A program made the translations under genes and the position numbers. From positions 62,001 to 126,000 of the forward strand of contig JAPOYR010000013.1 in the NCBI GenBank assembly GCA_026706485.1: DNA of 64,000 bases. The letters run 5' to 3'. This stretch comes from Chloroflexota bacterium (GTDB lineage Bacteria; Chloroflexota; UBA11872). Shown piece by piece: positions 34,795-43,617 of this stretch. Positions within the stretch are counted from its first letter, which is position 1; each line of letters begins with the position of its first letter. The notes below the pieces were generated by a model, which was not told the DNA's origin, did not search any database, and worked only from the letters and a program-made list of their open reading frames with translations.

Positions 34795-35898
34795 TCACGA
34801 GATCCGCAGGCGATACCAGCGGATGTTGTAGACCTCGTCCTCTTCGCACCAGAAGGCCACGTAGACGTCGCCGTCCGGAAGTAACGCCAGGCTGGGAAAG
34901 CCAAATGGGAGGTCGACCAGTTCCTGCCCGCTGCTCGCCGTGGCGCCGGTCATGCTCGAGGATGCGCCCTCCCACAGGGGCGCTTCGGCCAGATTGACCC
35001 AGTCGTCGCCATCCAGCCGCGAGAGATTGGCCCAGAGGCCCGGCCGCTGGTCGTGGCGGTAGACGAACAGGATGCGGTCGTCGGGCAGCGCCAGCAGCTT
35101 GCCCGTCTGGCCGTGGATGCCGGTGGACCGTGGCTCGGAGAACGTCCGACCGTCGGCTGAGATGGCATACGGATTGGGCTCGGTGCCGCCGGTGGCGGAG
35201 TCGAAGGCCCAGGCGGTGGCCAGCAGCCGACCGTCGCTCAGCTGGCGCAGCGACACCTCCCACGAAAAGACGCCCCGGTGGGTCTCATCGATCAGCACAA
35301 GGTGTTCGGGCCAGGTCCGACCGCGGTCGTGGGACACGAACGCCAGCGCCAGGGCCCCGATCGGTTCCTCGCCGTCCCAGCCGCGCCAGGGGGCCATGGG
35401 CGCCAGCCAGCGGCCGTCGGCCAGCTCCACGATGTGGTGACACACCTCCCACGCCGGACTCCACACGGGAGGCTGGAGGATCTCGGGCGTGCTCCAGGTG
35501 TGGCCGCGGTCGGAGCTGGACACCGTGATGAGGTCCATGGGTGCGTGGCCAAGGTTCTCGCGATTGACGAGCTGACCGCCGTGAACGTCGCGGTAGGTGC
35601 GGCCGCCGATGCCGACCAGCGTGCCGTCGCGCAGCAGGCTCACGCGGATGCCGCCGGTCGTCGGTCGGGTGGTGGAGAGCTCGACCAGCAGCTCGGGCGT
35701 CGACCAGGTCACGCCGCCGTCGGACGAGCGGGCCTTGTAGGTCCGGTAGTCCAACGCTTCCACGCCCGAGGCGAGATCGAAGCTGGCGAACAGCTCGCCG
35801 TCGTCGAGCACGATGATTGAGGGATGCCAGGCGTGGATGGCGCGCCGCTCCGGCTCCGGATTGCGATAGACCAGGCCGGTGGCCAGCACGTCAATCAT
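34795..35898 (-). CDS. Sialidase-like Asp-box (BNR) protein
   Basis: A 367-residue beta-propeller from ATG 35896-35898 (MIDVLATGLVYRNPEPERRAIHAWHP). Asp boxes: SSDGGVTW, SSDRGHTW and SHDRGRTW. HPSIIVLDDGELFASFD and GFPSLALLPDGDVYVAFW are typical inner strands. It is more divergent than the 15774/23068 pair. It has no signal peptide and diverges from the aminotransferase gene, with 94 bp between starts. Substrate unknown. Confidence 0.8.
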   Translation of the reverse strand: MIDVLATGLVYRNPEPERRAIHAWHPSIIVLDDGELFASFDLASGVEALDYRTYKARSSDGGVTWSTPELLVELSTTRPTTGGIRVSLLRDGTLVGIGGRTYRDVHGGQLVNRENLGHAPMDLITVSSSDRGHTWSTPEILQPPVWSPAWEVCHHIVELADGRWLAPMAPWRGWDGEEPIGALALAFVSHDRGRTWPEHLVLIDETHRGVFSWEVSLRQLSDGRLLATAWAFDSATGGTEPNPYAISADGRTFSEPRSTGIHGQTGKLLALPDDRILFVYRHDQRPGLWANLSRLDGDDWVNLAEAPLWEGASSSMTGATASSGQELVDLPFGFPSLALLPDGDVYVAFWCEEDEVYNIRWYRLRIS

Positions 35899-35992
35899 GG
35901 GCAAGCTCCGGCTGCCATAATCCGGGCTGACTCGCGGTCGAATCACCCGGCGCCCGATTCGAGATTGCCCGACGGTGCGCAGGGAGCATGCG

Positions 35993-37336
35993 ATGCCTTC
36001 GGTCGAAGCCCTGGTGGATGCCCGCCGAAGCATAGAAGCCCGCTATCGCGCGCGCACGCCCGAATCGCGGGCGCTGCACGACCGAGCGCTGCAGTCGCTG
36101 CCGGGCGGCGAGTCGCGCACGGCGACTTGGTTTGCGCCCTACCCGACCTATATCGCTACCGGCCTGGGCTCGACCCTGACCGATGTTGACGGCAATGCGC
36201 TGGTGGACTTCACCTTCAACTCCACGTCGGTCATCCACGGCCACGCCCATCCCGAGATCGTGGCGGCCGTTCAGCGCCGCGTGGCCGAGGGCACCGCGTG
36301 GAACGCGCCCAACGCGGGCCAGGTCGAGTTGGCCGAGACCCTCTGTGCGCGGGTGCCGTCACTCGATCAGGTGCGCTTCTGCGCCTCCGGCACCGAGGCG
36401 AACATGCAGGCGATCAAGGCCGCGCGGGCGTTCACCGACCGCGACCTGATTATCAAAATGGACCTGGCCTACCACGGAACCTATGAGGGCGTGGAGATTC
36501 ACCAAGGGGCGGACGGTTGGGGCGGACCAGGTGCGCCCGTGTCGCGGGGCGTGCCCAGCAATGCCCTGGACAATGTGCTGATCGCCCCCTTTGACGACGC
36601 GGAAATCGTGGAGTGGCTGCTCGAAACCCATCCCGGGCAGGTGGCCGCCATCGTGGTCAACCCGGCCCAGACCCAGGGCGGCCTGCGGGCGCCGTCGCCG
36701 GGCTATCTGAAGGCCCTGCGCGATGCCGCGGACGCGCACGGCACGCTGCTGGTGTTCGACGAAGTCATCACGCTGCGCTTGGCACGGGGCGGCGGCCAGG
36801 AGTTATTCGGCGTGCTGCCGGACCTCACGGCGATGGGCAAGATCATCGGCGGAGGGCTGCCCGTTGGCGGCTTCGGCGGTCGGGCGGAGGTGATGGAGAT
36901 CTTTGCCGACCGGCAGCCGCCGGTGCTGCCGCACGCGGGCACCTTCAACGGCAACCCGGCCACCGTGGCCGCGGGTATCACGGCCATGCGAATGCTCGAC
37001 GCGCCGGCGTTCGAGCTTCTGGCGGAGCTTGGCGAGGCGTTGGGGCGGGGGTTGGTCGAAGCCTCGCAACGGGCCGGCGTGGCGCTGGACGTGACGCAAA
37101 TCGCATCGGTGATCGGTGTCGACGTTCCTCTGGCCGGCGCATCCGCCGGAGAGATCATGGAGCTGATCGTCCTCGAGCTGTTGAACCGCGGATTCAAGGC
37201 GGCATCGATGATGACCGTGTCCACGGCGACGGTCGCCGAAGAGATTCATGCGCTGACCGAAGCACTGACGGACGTCCTGCGACAGCTGCGTCCCGCCATC
37301 GCCGAGGCCGCGCCCGCGGCAGTGCTCACCACGTAG
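35993..37336 (+). CDS. Class III aminotransferase, glutamate-1-semialdehyde aminomutase-like
   Basis: A 447-residue PLP enzyme from ATG 35993 with AGGGAG 6 nt upstream. Features: GESRTATWFAPYPTYIATGLGSTLTDVDGNALVDF, SGTEANMQAIKAARAFT (phosphate-binding), VFDEVITLRLARGG (Asp contacting PLP) and Lys283 in MGKIIGGGLPVGGFGG. It resembles HemL, but paralogues of this type in heterotroph islands usually transaminate other omega-amines or amino sugars. There are no haem biosynthesis neighbours, so I do not call it hemL. Confidence 0.87.
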   Translation: MPSVEALVDARRSIEARYRARTPESRALHDRALQSLPGGESRTATWFAPYPTYIATGLGSTLTDVDGNALVDFTFNSTSVIHGHAHPEIVAAVQRRVAEGTAWNAPNAGQVELAETLCARVPSLDQVRFCASGTEANMQAIKAARAFTDRDLIIKMDLAYHGTYEGVEIHQGADGWGGPGAPVSRGVPSNALDNVLIAPFDDAEIVEWLLETHPGQVAAIVVNPAQTQGGLRAPSPGYLKALRDAADAHGTLLVFDEVITLRLARGGGQELFGVLPDLTAMGKIIGGGLPVGGFGGRAEVMEIFADRQPPVLPHAGTFNGNPATVAAGITAMRMLDAPAFELLAELGEALGRGLVEASQRAGVALDVTQIASVIGVDVPLAGASAGEIMELIVLELLNRGFKAASMMTVSTATVAEEIHALTEALTDVLRQLRPAIAEAAPAAVLTT

Positions 37337-37480
37337 GCGCCGGAGGGCGATCCAGCGGTAGCGTTCATTACTTGACCGACGTGGCGACGGCCGTCACGAT
37401 AGGTGGCTAGTCGAGCCGGTTTATGGTGCCCTGCCGCCGGTTTCGCGAATCGTCGTCTGCAGGAATAGGAGCCGCGTGCC

Positions 37481-38749
37481 GTGGCTGCCATCGCAACCAA
37501 CGTTCGTCGCTTGCCGGGTCCGATTCAGGCCCTCATCGGGTCCCTCATTTTCGTTGCCCTGGCACTTCTGATTCTCCGGGTCGCTCTCGACCCGAACGAA
37601 GAAAGGATGCAGGCCAGCGCCGAGGCGGCGCGACCTCAGCGCGAGGCGGTCCAGGTCCGCACCCGGGCGCCGACGGATGCTTCGACGACCACCGAATCGA
37701 CGGCGGCAACGGACGCCGCCGCGGACAGCGGCCTGCCGGGCGTTGGCGACACCCATATCACGACGGACGAACTGTCGGTCACGCTGCTTGCGGTAGAAGA
37801 TTTGTCGGTGCTGCCGCAGCTGGTGGGCGACCCGGTCGATCCGCGCCGAGACTACTTCCGGATCGTCACCATTGAATTTGAGAACAACAGCTCCGACCCG
37901 ACCACCGTGCAGAACACCAACATCTGGCTGGTGAAGGACGACGGCTCCCGCATCGTCGTCGATGCAAACTCCCTCGACAGGCTCATTTCCGCACCGCCGC
38001 TGGCTTACGAAAGCCGGCCGCTGTTTCTGGCGGAATCGGTGCCGGTGGACAAATCGATCGTGGTGTCGGTGTCGTTCGACGTCAGGGAGAGCGACACGGT
38101 CACCAAGCTCGACGTCGAAGGCCTTGAATTCGCGATGCCTGCGGTCAATCTCGATGCCGGCACGGCGGTGGCGGAGGCCGAGACCGAGGCCGAGACCACG
38201 GCTGCGGCCGACGCCACGCCGGATGCCGAAACACGCGACACCCGCGCCGGGAGTTCGCTGGACACCGCCGTGAACCGGGGGCGAGCGCGCATCGAGGCGG
38301 AGGAGCAAACGGCCGTGTCGCGCACCGGACTTCCCACAGTGGGCGACGCCCAGCTTGGCGGAGACGGGCTCGAGGTGACGCTCGTTTCGGTGCAGCGGTT
38401 CGAAGAGTTGACGCAAGTTCACGGCACGCCGTTCAGGCCCAAGAAGGGCTCGTTCCAACTCGTGACCATTACGTTCAACAACACCAACGACAGCGGCAAC
38501 ATCGTTGTCTCCAAGGCGAACATCTACCTGATCCAGCCGGACGGCAGCGAAATCGCTGTGGACTCGCCGGGTGTCAACGCGCTCATCGGTATGGCCACGA
38601 CGGCGACGGAAGGTCGACCGCTGTTCCTGGTCGAGAGCGTGCCCAACGGGAAGTCGGCGACGGTCGCCGTGGTGTTTGATGTCGATCCAGGCTTGGTTGA
38701 CCTGCTCATCGACATCGAGGGCTTCCAGTTCGAGGTTCCCAACCCTTAG
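37481..38749 (+). CDS. Membrane-anchored protein with two DUF4352-like domains
   Basis: A 422-residue protein from GTG 37481 with a TAGGAG site. A single N-terminal transmembrane anchor (about residues 17-36) is followed by a Thr/Ala linker. Two similar immunoglobulin-like beta domains follow (about 85-225 and 290-420). Each has the pattern VTLLAVEDLSVLP...FRIVTIEFENNSSDPTTV...IWLVKDDGSRIVVDANSL...RPLFLAESVP. An Ala/Glu-rich linker joins them. The domain duplication is clear. DUF4352 proteins are extracytoplasmic and may bind polymers or sense stress; the role here is unknown. Confidence 0.78.
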   Translation: MAAIATNVRRLPGPIQALIGSLIFVALALLILRVALDPNEERMQASAEAARPQREAVQVRTRAPTDASTTTESTAATDAAADSGLPGVGDTHITTDELSVTLLAVEDLSVLPQLVGDPVDPRRDYFRIVTIEFENNSSDPTTVQNTNIWLVKDDGSRIVVDANSLDRLISAPPLAYESRPLFLAESVPVDKSIVVSVSFDVRESDTVTKLDVEGLEFAMPAVNLDAGTAVAEAETEAETTAAADATPDAETRDTRAGSSLDTAVNRGRARIEAEEQTAVSRTGLPTVGDAQLGGDGLEVTLVSVQRFEELTQVHGTPFRPKKGSFQLVTITFNNTNDSGNIVVSKANIYLIQPDGSEIAVDSPGVNALIGMATTATEGRPLFLVESVPNGKSATVAVVFDVDPGLVDLLIDIEGFQFEVPNP

Positions 38750-38782
38750 GACTCGCCGCGTAGCCCACGGTAGGCCGAGGGC

Positions 38783-39352
38783 ATGACCGAACCTTCGGGC
38801 GGGTCTGGATTTCCGCGCACCATCCGCACGCGGCGTCTCGCGCTCCGTCCGTTCCGGCTTTCGGACGTGAGCGCCGTGCTGGGGTATGAGTCGGACGCAA
38901 CCTATGGGGAGTTTCTTGGCGTTCGGCAGCCATACCGGCGATCGGACGCCGAGCGCAGCGTCGCTTCGCGCATGCAGTGCGACTGGACGCGGTCGGCGAT
39001 GTGGGCCGTGGACCTCGACGGCGAGGCCGTTGGGCACGTCGGCATGACGCTGTACCCCGGCCATGGGCGCATCGACCTCTATTACGGCCTCGCGCCGGCG
39101 CATTGGGGCAACGGGTATATGACGGAGGCCGTGCGCGCCGCCATCGACGCCGCCTTCACCGCGTTTCCGGACGTCAACCGCATTCAGGCCGATGCCAACC
39201 CCAAGAATCCGGCCTCGCTGCGCGTCATGGCAAAGGCCGGAATGACTCCCGAGGGCCTGCTGCGCCAATACGTCGTCATGCACGGCGTCGCCACCGACCA
39301 GGTCATGTGCAGCATCCTGCGCCGCGAGTGGGAGGCTTCGCGAAAGCCGTAG
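38783..39352 (+). CDS. GNAT family N-acetyltransferase, RimJ/RimL type
   Basis: A 189-residue protein from ATG 38783. The N-terminal TIRTRRLALRPFRLSDVSAV and the acetyl-CoA pyrophosphate loop in LAPAHWGNGYMTEAVRAAID are characteristic, as is the C-terminal NPKNPASLRVMAKAGM segment. It acetylates a primary amine, in RimJ/L the N-terminus of a ribosomal protein; here the substrate is unknown. Single gene, convergent with the SnoaL-SDR pair. Confidence 0.9.
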   Translation: MTEPSGGSGFPRTIRTRRLALRPFRLSDVSAVLGYESDATYGEFLGVRQPYRRSDAERSVASRMQCDWTRSAMWAVDLDGEAVGHVGMTLYPGHGRIDLYYGLAPAHWGNGYMTEAVRAAIDAAFTAFPDVNRIQADANPKNPASLRVMAKAGMTPEGLLRQYVVMHGVATDQVMCSILRREWEASRKP

Positions 39353-39408
39353 GAGTCCCGCCACGTCCGCGGAGAGTCGATAGTGCTTGCGGGCCTAGGC
39401 CGTGCCTG

Positions 39409-39819
39409 TCACCGCGAGATCCGGCCGCCGATTTGCTCCAGCACGCGCAGGGTGTCGGCCACCGCCCAGGTCTCCACGATGCGCCCGTCCACGACGCGCC
39501 GGATGGCGATCACCTCCCCGCTCACCGCCTCGCCCGTGGCCGGCATGCCGAGATAGGTCCCCAGGTGTGTCCCGCGCCAGGTGGCGTGCGTGATGACGAA
39601 CTCGCCGTCTTCCAGCTGTCGCTCGATGGTCCAGCGCAGGTCCGGAAAGGCCTGCAAGCGGTCGCAATGCACGTCCTTGATCGCCGCGGGCGTCACGCTC
39701 TCGCCGGCGCGGTGCACCAGTCCCGACGGATCGTGCAACGCATCGAACACGTCCCAGTTCCGACCGTTGAACGCCTCGTCGGCCAGACGTTGCACGATTG
39801 CCGCATTGCGACCGGTCAC
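39409..39819 (-). CDS. SnoaL-like/NTF2-fold ester cyclase-type protein
   Basis: A 136-residue cone-shaped NTF2-like protein (MTGRNAAIVQRLADEAFNGRNWDVFDAL, FPDLRWTIERQLEDGEFVITHATWRGTHLGTYLGMPATGEAV). Its start is 3 nt after the SDR stop, so the two are cotranscribed. The family covers polyketide cyclases, isomerases and dehydratases with poorly known substrates. It may act on the product of the SDR. Confidence 0.83.
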   Translation of the reverse strand: MTGRNAAIVQRLADEAFNGRNWDVFDALHDPSGLVHRAGESVTPAAIKDVHCDRLQAFPDLRWTIERQLEDGEFVITHATWRGTHLGTYLGMPATGEAVSGEVIAIRRVVDGRIVETWAVADTLRVLEQIGGRISR

Positions 39820-39822
39820 CGG

Positions 39823-40593
39823 CTACTCGTCCTCGGGCATGAAGCCGGCGTTGATGAAGCCGCCATCGATCGTGATGGCGGTGCCGCTGATGTAGGTCGA
39901 TCCGTCGCCGCACAGGAACACCGTGAGATCCGCAATCTCCTCCGGCACCGCCTCGCGCTTCATGGGGAAGCGTCGAATGCGCTGATCCCGCAGCTCCGGG
40001 CGGCGCCTGTAGATTTCCTGCACCATCGGTGTTCGCGTGACGCCGGGACAGATCGCGTTCACGTTGATGTCGTAGGGCGCCCACTCGATGGACAGCATTT
40101 GAGCCAGCGCAATCAACCCGGCCTTGGCCGGACTGTAGGCGCCGCGATCCGGCACGGGCACCATGGCGCCGACCGACGAGATCAGCACCACGCGTCCGCC
40201 CTCGCCCTGCCGAACGAGCTGGCGTCCGATGGCCTGGCAGAGCAGAAAGCCTCCGGTGAGATGCGTGTCCAGGACCGAGCGCCAGTCCTCCTCGGCCAGC
40301 TCGAGCAGCGGGGCAATGGCGGTGTTGCCGGCGCCGTGAACCAGGAAATCGCAGCGGCCGAAGTGGTCGACGACCTCGTCGACGGCCTGCTGAACCGAGG
40401 CGCTGGAGGCGGAATCGAGGTCCACGGGCAGGGCCCGCCCGCCGCCCTCGACGATCTCGTCGGTGAGCGCTTCGCTCCGGCCGCGGTCGATGTCGGCGAT
40501 CGCCACGGCCGCGCCGTCGCGCACGAAGCGCCGGCAGATCGCCGCTCCCAGACCGCCCGCGCCACCGCTCACGAATGCCACCTTGCCCGTCAT
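39823..40593 (-). CDS. Short-chain dehydrogenase/reductase (SDR)
   Basis: A 256-residue classical SDR. The cofactor motif is VSGGAGGLGAAICRRF, ADIDR after beta2 suggests NAD preference, and HGAGN, catalytic Ser in ISSVGAM and Tyr-x3-Lys (GAYSPAKAG) are all present. The C-terminal INGTAITIDGGF-like end is ISGTAITIDGGFINAG. It heads a two-gene unit with the SnoaL-like protein. The substrate (alcohol, ketone or sugar) is unknown. Confidence 0.92.
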   Translation of the reverse strand: MTGKVAFVSGGAGGLGAAICRRFVRDGAAVAIADIDRGRSEALTDEIVEGGGRALPVDLDSASSASVQQAVDEVVDHFGRCDFLVHGAGNTAIAPLLELAEEDWRSVLDTHLTGGFLLCQAIGRQLVRQGEGGRVVLISSVGAMVPVPDRGAYSPAKAGLIALAQMLSIEWAPYDINVNAICPGVTRTPMVQEIYRRRPELRDQRIRRFPMKREAVPEEIADLTVFLCGDGSTYISGTAITIDGGFINAGFMPEDE

Positions 40594-40734
40594 GGAGTTG
40601 CCCTTTCCCAGGTTGGCCGCGCGAGTCGCCGTATGGCGCGCGAACGGTCAGCCGGAACATCAAGAATCGCGTTCGCGCCGCAGCCTATCGCTAAGCGGCG
40701 CGCTTGGGCGAAAGCTCGGTCGCGCGCCGTCGAA

Positions 40735-41517
40735 TCAGCAGCGCCGCATGAAGTCCGTGATGAGCCGTGCGACCTCGTGCGGGCACTCAAGCGGCAGCGA
40801 GTGCGAAGCCCCCGCCAGCCAGCGCAGCTCGATGTTGTCACGACGCGGGATATGCAGCTGTTCGTGCGTCGCGGGCTCGCGTCCGCGGTCGCCGTAGAGC
40901 TCGAGGATCGGCAGGTCGGTTCGCTGAAGGATGTCTAAGCCGTCCCAGGTTCTCCAGATGGCGGCAAAGTCGAGCCGTTGCCGGTCGGTCCACCGGTGCA
41001 ATACCTCATGGCGCAGCTGCTCGCGTTGCTCCAATTGCTCGGCGGACAGCGTGCTCATGGTGTCGTCCCGGAACGCATCGCGTTGCGCGTGATGGTTGGT
41101 CCAGCCCTCGATCGAAATCACACCTTCCAAGATCCGCGGTCGCACCCGCGCGATCTCAATCGCGATCATGCCGCCGATGCTGTGGCCGCCGACGAAGCAC
41201 GGGCCGAGCCGCAGCCCATCCAGGACCTGCAGCACATCCCGCGCGAACAGCTCGATGGACCCATTCACCGGCGGCGGCCAGCTGCCGCCGTGGCCCCGGA
41301 GCTCGACGACGACAACATGCAGTGCCGCGTCCAGGTGATCGATGATGTCCTTGAACGCCCCAGCCGCGTTGAAGCTTCCGGGAATGAGGACCAGTGGCGG
41401 CCCGCATCCGTCGCGCTCATAGTGGGCGAGTGTCGCGCCCGGCGCCTCGATCGTGCGCTGGACAAATGCCTGTCCCAGGCCACCGGCTGGACCAGGATGC
41501 TCGGCGCTTGGCCTCAC
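40735..41517 (-). CDS. Alpha/beta hydrolase fold protein
   Basis: A 260-residue hydrolase whose GTG start overlaps the preceding stop (GTGA, 41514-41517), implying translational coupling. Nucleophile elbow GGHSIGG, oxyanion PGSFNAAG, acidic residue near LELYGDRG and catalytic His in GASHSLPLE are all present. The ELRGHGGS segment is typical. It follows the Asp-box gene in the same transcript, which suggests sequential hydrolysis of a decorated sugar or ester, by inference. Confidence 0.88.
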   Translation of the reverse strand: MRPSAEHPGPAGGLGQAFVQRTIEAPGATLAHYERDGCGPPLVLIPGSFNAAGAFKDIIDHLDAALHVVVVELRGHGGSWPPPVNGSIELFARDVLQVLDGLRLGPCFVGGHSIGGMIAIEIARVRPRILEGVISIEGWTNHHAQRDAFRDDTMSTLSAEQLEQREQLRHEVLHRWTDRQRLDFAAIWRTWDGLDILQRTDLPILELYGDRGREPATHEQLHIPRRDNIELRWLAGASHSLPLECPHEVARLITDFMRRC

Positions 41518-42665
41518 CGAGCCGGCCCCAGCGGCGGATTGCGCACCCCTTCGAGATCGATAAGCCGCACCCGCAACACCTCCACCGTCTGCTTGCCGCC
41601 GGCAAAGGCAATGAAGAGATGGGCGCCATGCTCGATCACGTGCGGATAGTCCACCCAGCGTCCGCCCACCAGGTAGGCCATGGTGTGAAAGACCAGGCCG
41701 TCGTCACTGATCGAAATCGCCAGCGGATCGCGTCGCTTTGGATTGGGGTTCGACACCAGCACGTAGCGACCGTCGGCCAGCCGCAACCCGCTGAACTTGG
41801 ACGTGGCGTCCGGGAAGTTCGTGCGCACCGGGCGGCTCCAGGTGCGCCCGCCGTCCGCGGAAATCGCGCGGTAGATGAACCCGCTGCGGCGACCGTCCCG
41901 AAACAGCGCCGCCAGCCTCCCGTCGGGCAGTGCCCACCAGTGCGGCTCCTCCGCCGAGAGCTCGGTGTTCGACCCCAGCACGGGAACCGATGTCCACTCG
42001 TCGATCGCGTCCACGCCGCCGACCAGAAAGTCAACGCCGACCTCGCGGTAGTTGTGGCGGCGCCGGGACATCATCCATTGGCCGTCCGGCAGCCGCTCGG
42101 GCGGGAAGTTGTTGATGGCGTCGCGGCAGACGATGCCCGCGGGTTCCCACGCGTCGTCCGTCGGATCGAGCCGAAACGCGTGCAGCGCCAGGCTCGGGCC
42201 GAAGAATCCTGCCGCCTCGTCCAGCGACGCCAGGGCCAGCAGCTCGCCGTCCCGCCGCCAGAACCCGCGCGAGATATAGCGCAGACCTTGATCGGTGCGC
42301 TGGCCATACAGCGGCGAGGATGGACCCGATCCCGGCGGCGCGGGCGTGAGGTACCGAGGGCTCGACCACCGAAGTCCATCGGGGCTCGTGGCGAACTTCA
42401 CCTGCTGCCCCACGCGGTCCTCGATGCCGGGGCCGTCGCTCCACATCACCCAAAACTTCCCGTCGTAATGCGCCAGGTAGTTGTGCTGGTTGACGCCGCC
42501 CCGGTCGCGGTCGAGATCGCTGCCGTGGCGCGCCTCGGCGCGCACGTCGCTCACCATGACGTGCTCCGACGGCACCCGCGGAAGCGATGCAAAGTCGATT
42601 TGGTGTGAGCCGTCGGGCGCCCACGGACCGGCGAGCATGATTCTGGCTGCGTGGAGTGTTGACAT
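41514..42665 (-). CDS. Sialidase-like (BNR) propeller protein
   Basis: A 383-residue predicted beta-propeller with a recognisable Asp box (SADGGRTW) and degenerate ones (SPDGLRWSS, SDDGLVFH). Strand patterns such as HYDGKFWVMWSDGP, RDGELLALASLDE, LPDGQWMMSRRRHNYRE and LADGRYVLVSNPN support it. It is the most divergent of the five Asp-box proteins in the window. It lacks a signal peptide and is coupled by a 4-nt overlap to an alpha/beta hydrolase. Catalytic residues cannot be assigned. Confidence 0.75.
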   Translation of the reverse strand: MSTLHAARIMLAGPWAPDGSHQIDFASLPRVPSEHVMVSDVRAEARHGSDLDRDRGGVNQHNYLAHYDGKFWVMWSDGPGIEDRVGQQVKFATSPDGLRWSSPRYLTPAPPGSGPSSPLYGQRTDQGLRYISRGFWRRDGELLALASLDEAAGFFGPSLALHAFRLDPTDDAWEPAGIVCRDAINNFPPERLPDGQWMMSRRRHNYREVGVDFLVGGVDAIDEWTSVPVLGSNTELSAEEPHWWALPDGRLAALFRDGRRSGFIYRAISADGGRTWSRPVRTNFPDATSKFSGLRLADGRYVLVSNPNPKRRDPLAISISDDGLVFHTMAYLVGGRWVDYPHVIEHGAHLFIAFAGGKQTVEVLRVRLIDLEGVRNPPLGPAR

Positions 42666-42692
42666 GCCCTTCAGGGCGACGCCTTTCTTCGC

Positions 42693-43490
42693 CTAGAAAT
42701 GATCTGGCACGACCAAGTTCCACATACAGGTGCACCAATCAGCTGTACACACGCTCTCGGGAATCGGCCAATCCTTGACTGCTTCACCAATCGGGAAACG
42801 CCGACCATTGAAAGCACGGCAGCCGTCGCAATCGTCGGCCATGATCTCCAGCGTATCGAGGCCTCTCTGTGCATAGCTCTGGGCATACGCCTTGTCGGCT
42901 TCCCTCTTTAGGTGCCAATAGGAACGACCTTGCTCATTGAGCCAGCGAGCCTGCTTGAAGTAGATCATTGACAGAGAGTGCCAGTCCGAGCTGTCCATCC
43001 GGCCCTTCATCAAGCTTGTCGCGCGTTCGTTCGCCAAGACCCAGAACACATCACCAGGGCCTGCCCCTGGCATCTCCTTCTGTAGCGTTTCCTCTCGTGC
43101 TTCGAATGCCTGGCGATTGATCCCGATGCCTTCGGCTGCCCGGATGGCCCTATTGCGCAAGACTTCTCGTGCACGCTCTTGGTCAAATGCGGCAACCTGA
43201 GCGTCGGTCATGTAGACCTTTTGTCGTCGGCGTGTCCGTACGACGATTCTCTCGCGACACTCGGGGCACTTTCGAGTTCGCATCGGTGGAGGACTGAGAA
43301 TCACGCCGCAGTGTGGACAAGCAACTGGCGTTTGCGGTGGTTCCGGTTTCCGTTTCCTGGCGGTCGAATTGGCCTGACGCGATTGAGCCGCCTCCTGAAC
43401 TGCCGAACCTGCTGTAGGTTGCCGACGCTTAGCAGAAGCACTTTCCTGACCGTCCTTTTTCCGACCGAACAGTCGCTTCAGAATGCTCAT
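42693..43490 (-). CDS. Orphan zinc-ribbon protein with Cys-rich C-terminus
   Basis: A 265-residue basic protein of lower GC than its surroundings. After a Lys/Arg/Ser-rich N-terminus (1-50), residues 55-85 form a four-cysteine zinc ribbon (CPHCGVIL...KCPEC). A helical segment follows (about 95-200). The C-terminus reads DDCDGCRAFNGRRFPIGEA...PESVCTADWCTCMW, reminiscent of the Cys/His-terminated tail of phage Mu F/SPP1 gp7-type head proteins. That resemblance is only suggestive and no phage gene is nearby. Possibly acquired horizontally; function unknown. Confidence 0.7.
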   Translation of the reverse strand: MSILKRLFGRKKDGQESASAKRRQPTAGSAVQEAAQSRQANSTARKRKPEPPQTPVACPHCGVILSPPPMRTRKCPECRERIVVRTRRRQKVYMTDAQVAAFDQERAREVLRNRAIRAAEGIGINRQAFEAREETLQKEMPGAGPGDVFWVLANERATSLMKGRMDSSDWHSLSMIYFKQARWLNEQGRSYWHLKREADKAYAQSYAQRGLDTLEIMADDCDGCRAFNGRRFPIGEAVKDWPIPESVCTADWCTCMWNLVVPDHF

Positions 43491-43617
43491 CCTGCTCCTT
43501 TTCGAAATCGGCTCTCCATTGCTCCCATGCTGCAGTGCGGATTCAACTCAAACTCGTCTATCGGCAAGCGAAACCCCTTCCGTTGCTTCGGCTCCAATTC
43601 GGCGCCGTTCGCATCCT

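Noticed and set aside
35993-37336. Annotation as hemL
   Set aside because: Fold and motifs match the superfamily, but there is no haem biosynthesis context and the lineage commonly has several such paralogues.
37421-39364. 647-codon minus-strand frame
   Set aside because: Antisense of the DUF4352 and GNAT genes; composition (Arg/His/Val rich) typical of shadow frames.
42693-43490. Prophage remnant
   Set aside because: Only one protein with a vague head-protein-like tail; no integrase, portal, terminase or att repeats nearby.
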